Shown one piece after another: positions 1 to 12,757 of a DNA stretch of 64,000 bases. This DNA is from Perkinsus olseni. Lineage: Eukaryota > Perkinsozoa > Perkinsida > Perkinsidae. The notes below the pieces were generated by a model that was given only the letters and a program-made list of their open reading frames with translations, searched no databases and was not told where the DNA came from. The position numbers and the translations under genes are program-made. The DNA is taken from NCBI GenBank assembly GCA_013115135.1, contig JABANP010000058.1:62001-126000 (forward strand), given 5' to 3'. Numbering within the stretch: the first letter of the stretch is position 1; each line of letters starts with the position of its first letter.

Positions 1-3000
1 CCTCGCTATCATGAGCTGTGATGAGGGCTGACAGTTTATCCCGTAGGGAGTGTATCTCAGCGTCATACACCTCCGGCAGCGCTGCCAGCTGCTCCTCCAG
101 CTTCCGGCAGGCCTTGGATGCCTTGTCCCTGAAGGACACATCAGTAGGCCTCCAACTTGAAAGGTGTAGTCACATCTCTGTCTGCAAAAGCTCCTTCAGG
201 TCTTCATTCTCGAACAGCATACGGCGGTACTTCACCTCCTCAGCCTTGGCCTTACGACGGAGGCCTTCTTCCTGTATGACAGAGGGACATCATGTGGCGA
301 CGGATCACCCGAAGCTCCGTGAGGAGAATTCGATGGTGCGATAATGATAGACGCCCTACTACTTTCTTCTCGTTCTCTACTTTCTCTGACTCCATCGTCT
401 GCATCAGCTTAGTGGTCTCAGCTGCCGCCGCAGCAATAGCGATGTCACTGTTGACGACCTAAGAATGGTGACTATGATGAACGGTAATCGTCTCCGCTGA
501 GCTCACCTTCTCTTCCAAAACTTTGAGCTTCTCTCTCAATCTGACAGCCTCCTCGTCGTTATCTATGACTGCCTTCAACTCAGCTATCTCGGCCTTTAAT
601 GCTGTTGCCGTGGACGATGCCTCAGCCTCTCGCGACGCCAACAGTACCCTGAGGACACGCGTTGCCCCATTGAAACCACTTGCAGGCGATAAACCCCGGA
701 GTGAGGGAGGGACCCGACTAACTTGAATTTTTGTCTCTCCGCTCTGTGACCGGTTTCGAGCAACTTCATCTTCTGGTGCATGGTGGCTCGTTCCTCTTCG
801 ACGCCGCGCTCCAGGGCCTTCATCTCCTCCGCCATCACGGCGTTCTCGGAGAACTGCGAAAGAGGAAAACGCCTGGTCTATGGTCTATCAACGGAACTGC
901 GGCTGCACCATCTTAGCGATCGCAAAGGTCATCTTCCCCTCAGTGTCCGAGCGTTCCATAGAAGACCTCTCAAGGGCGAGAGTGAGGGAGGCTGTGAGTT
1001 TGTCGAAGCCTCGCTGCTGTTCCAAGTTGAGCTCATCAGCTTTCTCAAGATCTTCTCGGAGGGCAGAAACCCTAATAATCGACATCACTATGATGTTGTC
1101 CCTCGCAGCAGCTCCCCTGTGCTACATCATGTTGCGGTTATGGTCCTGGTGTCTCCACTCCTGCTCCTTTGCCGTCCACGACGCCAACACTTCCGCCCTC
1201 TCTTCCTCTACCTCTTCCTTGAACTTATCGAATCTGATCGTCCACTGTCCACATGTGACGGAGCGGCGGGCGGTCATCGTCACTCATTCGAGAGGCTGTT
1301 GAACTGCTTCACCAAAGCCTCATAGGCCTGCTCTTTCGCATAGAGGATGTCCGCTGTCTCCCGCTTGATGTCGTCCACTAGGAAGTCCTTATTCCGCAGC
1401 TGTGTCTTCATAGTACCTATCACCTTGTTAAGGCGTTGGATCTCAGTCTTCAAGGCCTCGACCTGACAACAGTGAAGCAATAAGCGAATCGCAGCTCTCT
1501 CTATGGCGTCCACACCGTGATGTTCAGCTGCTCTATCTCCTCCTGCAACATGCGCAGCTTCCCAGCCGATGCCGCGTCTTTCTCGTACCGGGCCTTCAAT
1601 GCCTTGTACCTGATGACCAGTACAGTAGAGAGCACTACGGCAGCGGGCACGCTACTCTGCCAATAGCCGCTGATACTGCTCCTCCGCCTGCTCGAGTTTG
1701 TTCTCCATGTCTCGTTTAACCTGGTTGATTTGCCTCTCTAAGCCCTGTCGCTCCTCCTCGAAGGCAGCGGCTATCTTGTCCATCTCGTCATGCAACGCCC
1801 TCAACCTAACGTCATTGCGTCCACCAGCGCGCGGTAGACATCCACAGCAGCAGCAGCAGCAGTTACTTGTCCTTAGCCTCTTCAAGAGTGGCAGCGACAG
1901 CCTGATGCTTTGACTTCCAATCTGCTATCTCCAACCGAAGGGCCGCTCTTTCCTTCACCCATGCCTCTCGCTCTGCAGCAGTACGAGAGAATACAGCAGG
2001 ACGACGGCCCCGTATCCTACCCTTATCACGATCACAGAGGAGGCTTTGCACGCCTGCTCTCCAGCGCTCCCACTCCTCGGCTGCGTGCATCTTCGCCAAC
2101 TCCAGACAGCTCATCAGGTTCGCGTAGTCCCGCTGATGCCATGCACTAGAAGGGGGAATCACAGCAGCCGGTAGTGAGGGAAGCATGGACCAACATCTTC
2201 TGCCTCCAGCCATGATCTCGACGCTCCATCTCTCGCTCTATTAGAGCCACCTTCCGAGCCTCCGCTGCCGTCCTAGTCACGGAACCCTCATCTCCAGATA
2301 GCAGTAGGCATACTACCTCTCCTGCTCAGCCCTTATCTCAGAGTCCTTCCCAGCGAGCAACTCTAGTATTCGGTCGTACCTGTAGTAGCTCTATGAGGGT
2401 GACACGACGGGTGTCACCCTACCCCTTCTCCTTCTCCCGGACTCGGTCAATCCACTGTCCCTCCAACACACGATGGGACGCTCTCTCATCATCCACTTTC
2501 CTTCGAGCAGCCTCAACCTGAGCTCGCCACCGTCACGCGCCACACAATTAAATCCGCGCTACCTCTTCCATCAGCGCTTGCACCCTCTTGTCCTTCTCAA
2601 CCACCACCGTCTCGAATTCCCCAACAACAGCCTCGAAGCGTTTCTGGAGGACCAGATGAAGACTCCCTGGCACTCGCCTCCCTCGAACGCCTACAGTCTG
2701 CCACTTCAGCTTGTGGTCTAGCTCCTTAACTTCCTCCTTCAGCTTCACCTTCTCGGTATCCTCCTCATTGCTTTTGTCCGTCTGTTGCGTCTGCAGTAGA
2801 CCAGATTCGACACTGGTAGGCTGAGGAGACTCCTGCGCTCACCTCCTCAGCCAAGGCCTTGAAGGCTAGGTCCTTACATACAAGCTTGCCCTCGAGGTCC
2901 TCAACAACAGCGGAGAACCTGTCCACCATCATCACTAGTAAGGCCTATTATTATTCCAATACTCGTACCTCTGTATTTCCGCGTCTCTTGCCAGCAGTAC

Positions 3001-4687
3001 CACCTTGTGCTCACCCTCCCTCTCAGCAGCCTTGGCCCGCTCCTGCTCAACTTCACGCCGTGCCGCACTGCGAAGATTCCAATACACAATCTTTTCCACC
3101 AGCATGGTCGGATTCACCTAATCTCCTGCTCCATCTCAAGAACCCTCAAGCCATGGCTTTTCTCCGCCTCCTTCCTTTCGCTTTGGTACTTCTCATGCAG
3201 GGCACTGAGCTCAGATCGATGCCGCTCTGAATCCGCTAAGGCATCACGAGCTAGCTCCTCGTAACTGCCAAGATACGCTCCGCACAGAGAAGGATACTCC
3301 CACAGGATACCTAGCATCCTTCAACCTCAGCCGCTCCTTGTACTCAGCTAGCTCGACATGCACAGCATTATGACTGAGCTCTTTCTTCAATCCCTGTGGA
3401 AATGTGGTCGCTCGGAGACACCCAGATTCCGACCACACCTCAATCTGAGCGCGAAGAGCTTCCGTTCGCTCAGCCTCCTCCTTGCGTAGCGCTGCTATCG
3501 TCCTCTCCCGCTCGGCAACTTCCTCCCCCAGCCGATGTATCCTGAGGACACGTGCCGGTCCGACTACACCCGTCGACTGCAAGTAAGCCGACTCCGATAC
3601 GTCACCCTACTCAGCGTCTCGAGCCCTGATCTCCATCTTCTTCTCCCCTCCCAACTCCGTAGTCTCCTTCTTGGCCGTCACAATCTCGTCCCGGCACTGG
3701 CCGATAGTGACCTCCAACTACAATGAGGCAAAGAGTGCCCAGCACAGCGTTGAGTGGTGTAGCCGTGGGACGCGTTGGTTCCATGCTAGCGAATACGGAG
3801 GAGACACCCCCACTGGACTGCGCCTGGCTGCACCTTGCTGATGGTTTCTTCCTTATCCTCAATGCACTTCATCAATCTTTCCTGCTCTGTACGAGCGGTC
3901 TCTCCTTCAGTCCGACGATGGTCTTTCTCTATGGACAAGTCCCGCTGACTGCTTTCCTCCAGGGACTTGTACCTGAAACCCGTCTTATCGGATGATACGA
4001 CGCTCAAGCGTGTTCGAGAGCAGCCCAACTACCGTTCATTCGCTAGCTTAGCCTCTTTCCGGTGCATCTCGTAGGCAACAGCAAGCTCCTTCTCCTGTCA
4101 CACAATCACCGTCATCACATTCTGCGCACTCCAGCCTGACCTTGGCCTTCAACGCCTCCCAGGCACCTTGGCGGCTTTGCTGAGCCACCTCGACCTGTTC
4201 TCTCAGCCACTTGCCCTCCTCTATCATACGGGATAGCCTGATCGACGCAATGGAGTGGCTGCCTTCCGAGTCCTCCTACCCCGTGTTGGCACTGTCCAGC
4301 TGAGCCCTCAACTGCCACTGTATGCTCGTTGCCTGACGAGAGCCCCTCCATGATGCACTACCAGGACCGTCTGTCACGAACCTCCGACAACTTCCTCTCT
4401 GCCTCCTTCCGCACTGCATTGAGCTTGGAGACGTACGTCTGACGCCGATCCTTGAGAGAGGTCCCTATCCGCCCCATAGCGTAGATCATGGCCTAACCAA
4501 AGATCATGACAAGCGGCGGTAGTAGGCACCATACGTTGCAGTGCTTATCGGAGAGGACATCCGTATTGCCGTCAATTGGTGGCAGGTGGGTAGTGTCGGG
4601 AGAGTCACCGACAGGAGGGTCCTCCCTACCCCTACTGTTGCTACTGAGAGAGCTCCTTGCAGAGGGGGTATCAGCAGTGAATGGCAT
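1..4687 (-). CDS. Long coiled-coil protein, multi-exon, 3' end outside the window
   Basis: The start is an ATG at 4687 (MPFTADTPSARSSL), followed by a Ser/Pro-rich head. A 42-nt GT-AG intron (about 4492-4533) removes the in-frame stop and joins the head to MIYAMGRIGTSLKDRR. From there to base 1 almost every minus-strand exon is Glu/Lys/Arg/Leu-rich heptad sequence. Examples are AELKAVIDNDEEAVRLREK near 560-600, a block near 1700-1800 with EEERQGLERQINQVKRDMEN, and EEGLRRKAKAEEVKYRRM near 200-260. Exons are separated by introns of about 40-60 nt. I see no motor, kinase or membrane domain, so a structural or cytoskeletal scaffold is the likely role, but this is inference. The predicted protein exceeds 1000 residues and continues past the left edge. 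Coiled coils match many unrelated proteins, so no family is assigned. The next gene on the same strand ends at 4974. Confidence 0.7.
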
Positions 4688-4973
4688 GCATTAATTATAC
4701 TCAAGATTCTACTTTAACCAGGGGAGATCCACAGGGGCCCTTCCGGTGAGTAACTCAGGACGGTTGTCGCTAGAAAAGCATGACCATCATCATCACCACC
4801 ATGCTGCATGCTGGCTTCATTCTATAAAGGAACATTCATGCAGGGGAGCATCCCTAGGCAGGGGGATGGCGGTCGGCAGCCCGACTATGCTGCCGTGACG
4901 GCAGCGGCGTCTGCACCACCGGATGCACGTACCTAGAGTCCAAGGGCCTCGAGAGGTGGCGACACCAGCAATC

Positions 4974-7900
4974 CTACATCTCAGCGTCGAACGGAGTCTT
5001 TTGGCTGAGTGTCTCTTCCAGAGCCGCGCAGGTGTGATCAACGCGTATTGCTGCGGCGATGGACATGTCCTGATTTGGGCTGTGATGCTGCGATATCAGA
5101 AGCTGACCATAGGCGTAACTGCAGGCCAGGCTACCCTCAGCAAAGAGGAGAGGGTGGGTGGCTCACGTTCCAATGGCCAGAGGGACGAGTAGGAAGGCCA
5201 ACTTCGGTGAGCCCCTGGGCCACGAACACAGCCGCCAGGGCGACGTGGGACGAACAGACCGATACGATACTGCACTGGAAGAGACGAAGCCAGATGTTGC
5301 CTCCTGTCTCGTACTTGTGGGCATGCATGTATCTGGATGGGGGGGGCAGGATAGGCGAGGGCCTACGAAGAGGAGAAGCTTACGTGAACTGGTAGGTGTA
5401 GATGACCAGAGCTGTGCCAAAGTAGATGATACCAGGAATGAGGATCAAGGGTGATATGACCTGCAGGGCGGTGGAACAGGCTGCCTCCGTTGTCCACTGA
5501 CCATGTAGCTGGCGCAGATAAGGAAGGCAAAGCACATGTCCACGAGCTCAATAGCGTAGGGAACCTGATGGTAATTTCCAGGCGAGTGACGCTGCAAAAG
5601 GCACGACTTCTCACGTGAGACAAGGGGAGGGTCCTCTTCAGGATGACGGTATTTACGCCAGAGCATAACAATGAGGTCACCCCCGCGGAGGAGTGTCCAG
5701 CCTAGGCCAAAGCCTATCTGAGTTGGTCTAGCTTGCACGCATGCACAAAGCGATAGTGATGATGACCTTAGCGACCAGCATTGTGACTAGGTAGATGCCA
5801 ACACTAGCGATATCCTGTCCCATCGACCGGAGGGCATCTGCAGGGCAGTGAACCGAGGCGCAGGCGGCCAGCACTACTCTCAAGGGTGGTGCCAGCCATG
5901 CGGAAGATGCCCGGGAAGGACAGCCAGACTTCTCCAATCACAATCACATACCTGCAGCAGAAGGTCGTGTCCAAGGCCCCAGGCAAAGGGCCACTCACAC
6001 TGTTAGGAGCTGGAACAGGAAGATCCGTCGCAGCACGGAGACGGTCACGGCGGAGCGAGTCTTCTGTCGTTCGTAGTTTACACATACCCATCTGCTTCAC
6101 CACGCGTGAGAGGGTACAAGTGGCGGCCTCTACTAACCGGAAGATCCGTGGCAGGGCAACGACGAGGAGCAGCTGGAGGATGGTGGGGACATATAAAGCG
6201 GCGAGCTTCGTCCAGAGCTCGAAGCCGCCTTCCTCGTCGGAACTGCACGCCCAGGGTAGGGCCAGGCCTACGAGAGCCTGCTGCTGCCCTCCACGTTGTG
6301 GTAAGCCTACTCTGAATGGCCACGAGAGGCAGGGCGTATCCCAACGCCCAGATCCAGTATAGGGCCTTCGTTATACGTTGTCTGTGACAAGGCACAAGAA
6401 TGGACCCTACAGGACATGGAGGAAGCAGCACCTCTTGATGGCTTGCTGGGCAGGGAAGGTTATGTTGGGCCATATTATGTCACTGGGACTCGGGGCACTA
6501 CTCACAACCCACTCGTCGGCAGTATCCGAGAGCCGCAGCTGAAGGGCCTATCACGAGGAAGCAAAGGAGTGGTATGGCTATCATCGGTACGCATGCCCAT
6601 GGAGAAGCGCCTCTCCTTTTCCCCGCCTTACCATCTGTTTTAGTCGCATCGTCCTGAATGTAACGAAGGCAGTGCAATCTTTGGTGTGGGGTATATCGGA
6701 GTGGGGGGAGTGATCCCCGAGTCCACCTTCCGACGTGGAAGCGCTGAACTCATGTAGCAGGGTACTCGGAGGAGCAGGAGGAGGAGGTCTACCGTGAGGC
6801 TCAGAGAAGGACGATGGTGGTAATCTGGGAGAGGCGTATAAAGAGCCCTCGCTCATCCAGATGAAGGAAGGCCACCTCGCGTTGAAGTGGCGATCGACAC
6901 AATGTTGCGCCCTCGGAGATGATGTACCGGTCCACAAAGAGTCAGCATCCACACTGTCATCTCCATCGGGGTCAGAGTCCGCTGCGGCAGGTATGAACAG
7001 CCCCTGAGTAGCTCGTGCCCAGCCCGATGATTGCATCAGAGGCACCTCATCACACAGACTTCCATCTGATGCGTCCCCTCCCTCATCGCTATCAGCCGTG
7101 GAGTTGTTAACGGTGTCTGGGAACGACGGCATCATCATCATCATCATCGTGGCTCGAGGTGTCCTCTGCGGTGACTCCAGGCTGGCCGAGTTCCCATTCC
7201 ACAGCGCCCTTCTCAGAGTGCATATCTTTTCCTAGCGGAGCGAAGCAGCAATTATCCTTTCCAAGCCCCAGCGTCTCACGTCAAGGTCCTCTACGTGCCG
7301 TTTGAGAGTTTTCCGCGCCGAATTGGGCATCAGGACCCGGGGCCCCGACTGGCATTTGCTAAGCACACTGCGGAGTCTAGTCTTCGCCCGGAGGCCCGAG
7401 ACGTCGTGGCAGAAGGCGCATGCCTGGACCTGATGCAAGCTAGGGATCGTCCATAGAGACGACCAGGCACCCCACAGCATCCTCTCCCAGGATCTCAGCG
7501 AAGAACTGCCGGACTGCACGCCGCGACCTGTAGCGAGGTGGTATTCTCTCAACCATGATGGTGCCTGGCAGGGGTTGAAGGGCAGAAAACCATGGACCTT
7601 GGGGCTACGCCTTTGCTGCCAGTCCTTGCCAGGCATAGATGTAACCCATGCTGAACGCACATGGGCAAAGAGCCGATACTCTCTCGAAAGGAGGAAGAGG
7701 AAAAGCCTGAGAGATGGCCTCTGCTGTGGACATTTCTCAGGGATGGCGTACGCTGAGAGGATGTATGCTGCCGCTACTGGGGACCAGAACCACTGAGAGC
7801 TGCGATCTAGGTTACTAAAGGACAGCAGGTTCACACCGTATACGAGGGAGTCATTCTCACCAGACCAGTACCTGTGAACAGGGTCCTAGGTACTGCAGCT

Positions 7901-8570
7901 GCTTTGGCAAGTTGCCAGTGGCAACAGACACTCACATAGGGATTAAGGTTGCGAAGGAGAGGACAGCAGCCCAACAACAGAACAAGAAGCATGTCTGGCA
8001 GTACCGAAGGACCATGAACCTGAGTTCTCCAAAGTAGATGGCTGAACTAGGAGTAGGGTCATCTCACGCATCGGGGCCGATCCAAGGTAGGAGATCGTAT
8101 TTTCGCAGAGTGAACCAGCTGTGGAGTATCTTAGGTTGAAGCTCGCAGCAAGAAAACAATGTCATCCTGCTACAGTAGGGAAGGGCCATATCTTTGGGGG
8201 ACGGTCGCCTGGTTGAAGCGTACGGTTGCGTTCAATCTCTTTGGGATGCCAAAGATGCTGACAGTATCTAGTGGGCCGGATGAGCTGGTCCCGGATCAAA
8301 AAGGTGAGTACAGCTGTCTGCAGAACTTGTTCATCTTGAGTATTTCATAGACGATCCACTGGACCCACATAGCAATGCCACAGACCAGGCAAGTGAAGGC
8401 TACCTACTCATGCTGTCTTACCACATCATAACAGCCCACAGGAGAAGTACCTCAGACCCGTCCATGTGCTTATACAACCGATTCATGCTGGTTTCCTCGC
8501 CAGAGACATCATCCGCGCAGAGCCTCAATTTGTCCCCGAGCCCGCTCAGTCGTCGCACGAGACGGCCCAT
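4974..8570 (-). CDS. OSCA/TMEM63 (CSC1-like) calcium-permeable mechanosensitive channel
   Basis: Several exons match OSCA/TMEM63 in family order. VSIFGIPKRLNATVRFNQ (about 8225-8275) fits the loop after the early membrane segments. KDCTAFVTFRTMRLKQ (about 6645-6690) fits the 'AFVTF' motif. APSPSDIIWPNITF (about 6470-6510) fits 'APEPxDIxWxNL'. LYVPTILQLLLVVALPRIFR (about 6140-6200) fits the pore helix ending in 'LPxI'. GFGLGWTLLRGGDL (about 5680-5720) and a helix ending GIIYFGTALVIYTYQF (about 5390-5440) precede the diagnostic KYETGGNIW (about 5290-5320). Known members are dimeric, tension-gated cation channels of plasma or internal membranes. The start is the ATG at 8570 (MGRLVRRLSGLGDKL), spliced in phase to VAFTCLVCGIAMWVQW; the first membrane segment of other members is not obvious upstream. 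The stop near 4974 follows LSQKTPFDAEM. A frame change near 5200 is unresolved. Exon edges are approximate. Confidence 0.85.
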
Positions 8571-8676
8571 GCTGCACTACTCCTGCTGCAGCCGGGCAGT
8601 GAGGCATCCGTCAACAGCTGCTGCCTCCGCCAACCCAACGATGATGACTCTCCGAAAGGGCAAGTATCGCAGCATG

Positions 8677-11360
8677 CTACATGTCCCTCAGCCTTTCCCA
8701 CACCTTTTCGGCGATCGGCCTTGCCGAGGGCTCGCCATGCCAACAATCTATCATCAGTTCACGCAATAGAGATGGGCAGTCCTCGGGCACTAATCCAAGG
8801 TCAGGTCTTATACCCTGACAGCGGAGCGACGCAAAATCATTACTATACGAGTTTGCACACACCGTGGAGACGTTGATGGCGATCGCTATTGGCGAGAGGT
8901 TGGGCTGGTCGGAGTAGGGCCGGGAGCACGTGATGATCTCATACATACAGATGGCAAACGAGTAGATATCAACCTGGAAAGGCGCCGGGCTCGTGCAGTG
9001 CTCCTGAACTATGACTAACCTGATGGTCGCATGGGTCCTCCGACAAGACTTCCGGGGCCATCCATGCCCATGTACCTGACTAAGGCCTCACCATTGAAGG
9101 CACAGGGCGTACCTCCAGCATCCTGTGTCCCGGAGCTCCCCTGGGTACTGTCCGGGCCGTGCTTCATCAGTGCTATGCCGAAGTCGGCTATCTTCACGAT
9201 TGGCACCGACCTGTGACGGCGGTTGCACTACACTGCTGTAACGAGTGTTTATCGTACATAGGGCCCTTGAAGGGATGGGCGAGGAGGAGGTTCTGGGACT
9301 TGAGATCTCGGTGGATGATCAAAGGCTGGTTGGTGTGGAGGTAGTAGATACCCTTGGCCGTATCAAAGCATATCTTCCGTTTCTGGACAGGGGGGTAATG
9401 GTCACCGCGAGGCCAGCCGGTTGGATACTTGTTGCCAAGTCATTTCGATATCTAGTCTATTGTACAGTATAGAACTCAGAGCACCGCCGTCACAGAGCTC
9501 AGTGACCAGGCGCAGGGGCCGGGACTTGGTGAAGGCGCCCATGAAGAGCATTAAATTGGGGTGCCTGTAACCCCATGGACGGCAGCATTCTCTGTTCGTG
9601 GCCCACCGGAGATTAACCAGTATGTCGAGCTCCCGCTTAAACTCGGCCACCTTCTCTTCGGTCTCCCTTGCCTTGGCCCAGGTTATGTTTTTGATGGCAA
9701 CATCAGCCTCTCTCCAAGTACCCCGAAAGACGTCCGCTGCGGCACCCGAGCCCAACATGGGACCGTATTCTGCAAACCAGGAGTTCTCGGGAGCCTGTTG
9801 CACAAGCCTACCGAGGTCAGCAAGGTCAACTTCCCACGGTTCATCGTCATCATCTTCGGTGGGGAGAATCCTAAGGTTAACTAGTAGTTAACCTTAGTTG
9901 ATAACTACTGTTTAGCATCCAATAGCTCGGCAGTACTCTCTAGGGAGGCGCTTCCGAAAGGCTCTGATCAGGTCCGGACTGGCGTGGGCGAAAGCATGGC
10001 AGCACATAACATCCTCAATGAGAGGATCTGCGCGGCAGTCAAGCAGCAGTTGTATCTGCCCTTTGCTGCACATCAGCAAGCACCCCTTGCTGGGGTATGA
10101 CCATGTCGTAGTTCTCCATCTCTACAGCAGAGTGCAAGGGGGTCCCTCCAAGGTCATTAACTGCATCCACATCAGCCTTCATTTCTATGAGACAGCTCGC
10201 CACCTGGGGGCCTCCATGCTCGGGGACCGGCACGAGTTGTAGCACCTCCGTCCAGCCGATGAGGCTAGCATGGTGCAGGGCTGACCATCCCGAAGCATCC
10301 CGGGAGTCCACACCGACGCTGAGCTGACTGTCCTCCACCAAGGCCCGCACTTCCTTCGTGTTCCCTGCTGCTACCTAACTGCCCGATGCTTATCCGAATG
10401 GCACTGAGCGCCCCTACAGCCCGTAGTAGGGCTTCTAACGCGTCCTTGCCCTGCGGTTTAGTAGACTTCACGGTTTCTACGGGACGCTGCCGTGGTGCCG
10501 TGGAGATCTTCCGTATTGTTCCCATCGATCTCAGGAACTCCTCCTATCAGACACAACCTCGGCGGCTGTCAGTCGTGGAGGCTTAACCTTCAGCTCGTCT
10601 ATTTTCGCGTTGATCTCGGCTTTGGCTTCCTCGTCCTCTGTCGTCGCGAGCAAGGCATACTGGCTGCGCATCTCCTCCTCTATTAGGCCGGCCTATGATG
10701 AACGACGGAATGCCTGGGCACTGCTAGTCCTGGCGCTACCGTCCCCGCGAAGAGTGATTCTCTCCCACGTTTCTCGGGCCCTGTCGCTTGCTGCTGTTCC
10801 TTAAGCGCTGTTTCTTGACACTGAGTTTTCAATCTGCACTACTCCACTGCCCCTCTCCCCGTTCCTCCCTTAACTCACCGTTTTAGCTGCTTGGAGAGCT
10901 CAGTACGCCGCTTGGAATTGGTTGTTTGGGTCAAGGCCTTGGACACTGACCGCAGCTCTTGCTCGAGCTCGCCTAGCTCGCCTGACAGAACCTGAGGAGG
11001 CCCTCAGGCAGTCGACCCCACAACACTGTCGAGCAGTTGCTCAGAGAAACGGTTGAGTCCCGCGTTTCCCGATAGCCGACAAAAAACAGACTATTGCCCC
11101 TCCCCGTTATAACCTGATCATCCATACGCCACGTTGACTGCTCGGCCGAGTTGCGCCTTTTCAAAGTCTGGGGCGAGCGCTTGATCGATAGCGCATAAGC
11201 AAGCGCGCTCGCCCAAAATGCGCCGTTTCGAATCGTCTTACTCAACTCGTTGATGCCGGCTCTTGTGATTCTTGTTAAGAACCTTGGCAGGGATTGTCCC
11301 TACTAACTTACATGTCGGCGCTTGGGAGTCCGCTGCCAGGGTGTGGGTCGTATTTCGCAT
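8677..11360 (-). CDS. Ankyrin-repeat tyrosine-kinase-like (TKL) protein kinase
   Basis: From the N-terminus there is a Ser-rich leader, a coiled-coil stretch (GELGELEQELRSVSKALTQT, about 10930-10990; then EEEMRSQYALLATTEDEEAK, about 10630-10690) and ankyrin repeats (ASGWSALHHASLIGWTEV, about 10230-10310; DLGGTPLHSAVEMENYDMV, about 10100-10160). A full kinase domain follows: Gly loop GSGAAADVFRGTW, VAIK lysine in DVAIKNI (about 9690-9760), catalytic loop IIHRDLKSQNLLL (about 9285-9325), DFG in VKIADFGIA (about 9175-9200) and a C-lobe ending RPIAEKVWERLRDM before the stop at 8677. HRDLKSQN is typical of Raf/MLK-type TKL kinases, and ankyrin-TKL fusions are known in plants and protists. It is probably a cytoplasmic signalling Ser/Thr kinase. 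The start is uncertain: the first in-frame ATG is at 11360, but the reading frame extends upstream. One intron carries a strong hairpin (11153-11224). Confidence 0.85.
11153..11224. repeat. 72-nt imperfect hairpin inside the kinase intron
   Basis: The outer arms GCGCCTTTT and AAAATGCGCC and the inner arms GGCGAGCGCTTG and CAAGCGCGCTCGCC are mutually complementary around a short A/T-containing loop. It lies between the predicted exon ending ELSKTIR and the exon starting GELGELEQEL, so it is probably intronic. It could be a small foldback element or a structured intron. Confidence 0.6.
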
Positions 11361-11553
11361 CTCCTCTGCCCGAGATGAGGTAGGCGTGTCGATTACTCGA
11401 TGACTACTGCTGCTACTGTCACAAGACACTCCTCTTAGTGCCACTTGGCGTACCCCGGCGAGGCCCTGTCGAGCCGTCCGCCAAGCAGCCCATACTGCCA
11501 GCGGAGCTCACCACTCGACACCGACTGTCTGCGCTCTACCCAAGACGGTTACG

Positions 11554-12131
11554 ATGCAGCATCGACGCCCTCCTCTTCGCCAGTCTCCCACTGTGACTGT
11601 CCAGGGTTCTGACGAGAATCGGGACAGCAGCAATCTGGTACGCTATGCGCCTGCTGCACTAGCGTGTTTCCTCTGACGTCCTTGTCTCTCAGCTTCCAAG
11701 TACATTATTTCCGCCGAGACCTCCCGCCCACAGACGCCGATCGTTGGTGCCACTGTTCGCAGCTAGCAATGTAGCTCCTCAACTTCGAATACGTACGTCG
11801 ATCGCATCATCAATAGAAATGTCCCCTCCTTCGAAGCCTCTAGCTCGCCGGTGAGTCGTGCCACTTTCTCCCGTCCTTCATCGTCACTGTGTGTGTCAGG
11901 CTCTCCGTGTTTTGCTGTACTCCCAACCCGACTACCCCGTTGCCTTCTACCACTGCAGCAGCAGACCAAGCAGAAGTTGACTCTGTAACTAGCGGTATTG
12001 CGGCTCAGCTGGACAACCTTCGGCTGCACGCTGGCACAGAGCCGCGGTCGCCACCGCCTCGGAAGAATGTCATTCCGCGATACGGCAAGAAACCTCTGAG
12101 GCGGGAGTCGGCGAATCTTCGACGATTATGA
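11554..12131 (+). CDS. Small basic, probably disordered protein
   Basis: Three exons join in phase. They start at ATG 11554 (MQHRRPPLRQSPTVTVQGSD), cross an intron from about 11637 to 11691 (gtacgc...ctctcag) to LPSTLFPPRPPAHRRRS, and cross a 49-nt intron at about 11852-11900 (gtgagt...gtcag) to LSVFCCTPNPTTPLPSTT. The C-terminus is GKKPLRRESANLRRL, then stop. The product is about 160 residues, rich in Pro, Arg and Ser, with no recognisable domain. It is divergent from the ankyrin kinase, whose 5' end lies about 200 bases to the left, so the two probably share a promoter region. Consistent splice phases argue that it is real. Confidence 0.6.
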
Positions 12132-12297
12132 TACCCTCCCGAGGATCGGTTGTTTGTTTAAGTTTTCTATAATGAGGATGATCGTGATGCCTCTCCTCTC
12201 GAGCCATTACGGCTTGTGGGGAGTGCATCTGCCTTCCTGGTTACTTACGGGCTTGTTGCGCTTGACGAATGCAGAAGCAAAAGTGCCGTGTAGAGTA

Positions 12298-12666
12298 TTA
12301 GACTTGCGTTGACACCCTTGGCTGTACATAGCCTCCTTTCACGTTTATACGGATGATATCCTTCACATCATGTGAATGTATCCTCACCACAGTACAGTAA
12401 TGTTCATTGATGGTACCATTGAACCATATCCTCATAGTTGCTCCTCTCTTCGCGTAGTCTCTCTGTACTTGAAGCAACAATAGTGAGTGCATGAGCATGT
12501 GAGCGTACGAACTGTCCCGCGTTGTTGCGTGAAGTCGGTTGGATATGCGAAGCTGTTGTTTGGCGTAGATGGTAGCCTGGCTGAAGAGGGTTATACGGGA
12601 TGGCGGGGAGTCTCCAGAGCATGCCGAGGATGCGGAAACTACATGTGACGCCAGCTGCTGCTGCAT
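12298..12666 (-). CDS. Hypothetical small protein
   Basis: An ATG-initiated frame of 122 codons starts MQQQLASHVVSASSACSGDS and continues through TIYAKQQLRISNRLHATTRD. It has no stop until STQV. A second minus frame carries ASSTERLREERSNYEDMVQW over the 3' half, so the gene may switch frame through an intron and the true C-terminus may differ. I recognise no domain. It lies between the small basic gene ending at 12131 and the kinase gene starting at 12758, with spacers under 170 bases. Confidence 0.35.
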   Translation of the reverse strand: MQQQLASHVVSASSACSGDSPPSRITLFSQATIYAKQQLRISNRLHATTRDSSYAHMLMHSLLLLQVQRDYAKRGATMRIWFNGTINEHYCTVVRIHSHDVKDIIRINVKGGYVQPRVSTQV

Positions 12667-12757
12667 CGATTGCTCATTGTTAGGCTTGGGCGTGGGAGAC
12701 CTGTGTTAACAGCTAAGCGTGGATTAATTAGTATGTTGGTTAGGTCCGGCTCCGTCC

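Noticed and set aside
36..4400. Many plus-strand ORFs of 60-180 codons at 1-4.4 kb
   Set aside because: They are Ser/Leu/Arg-rich mirror images of minus-strand Glu/Lys coiled-coil exons and have no consistent splice signals.
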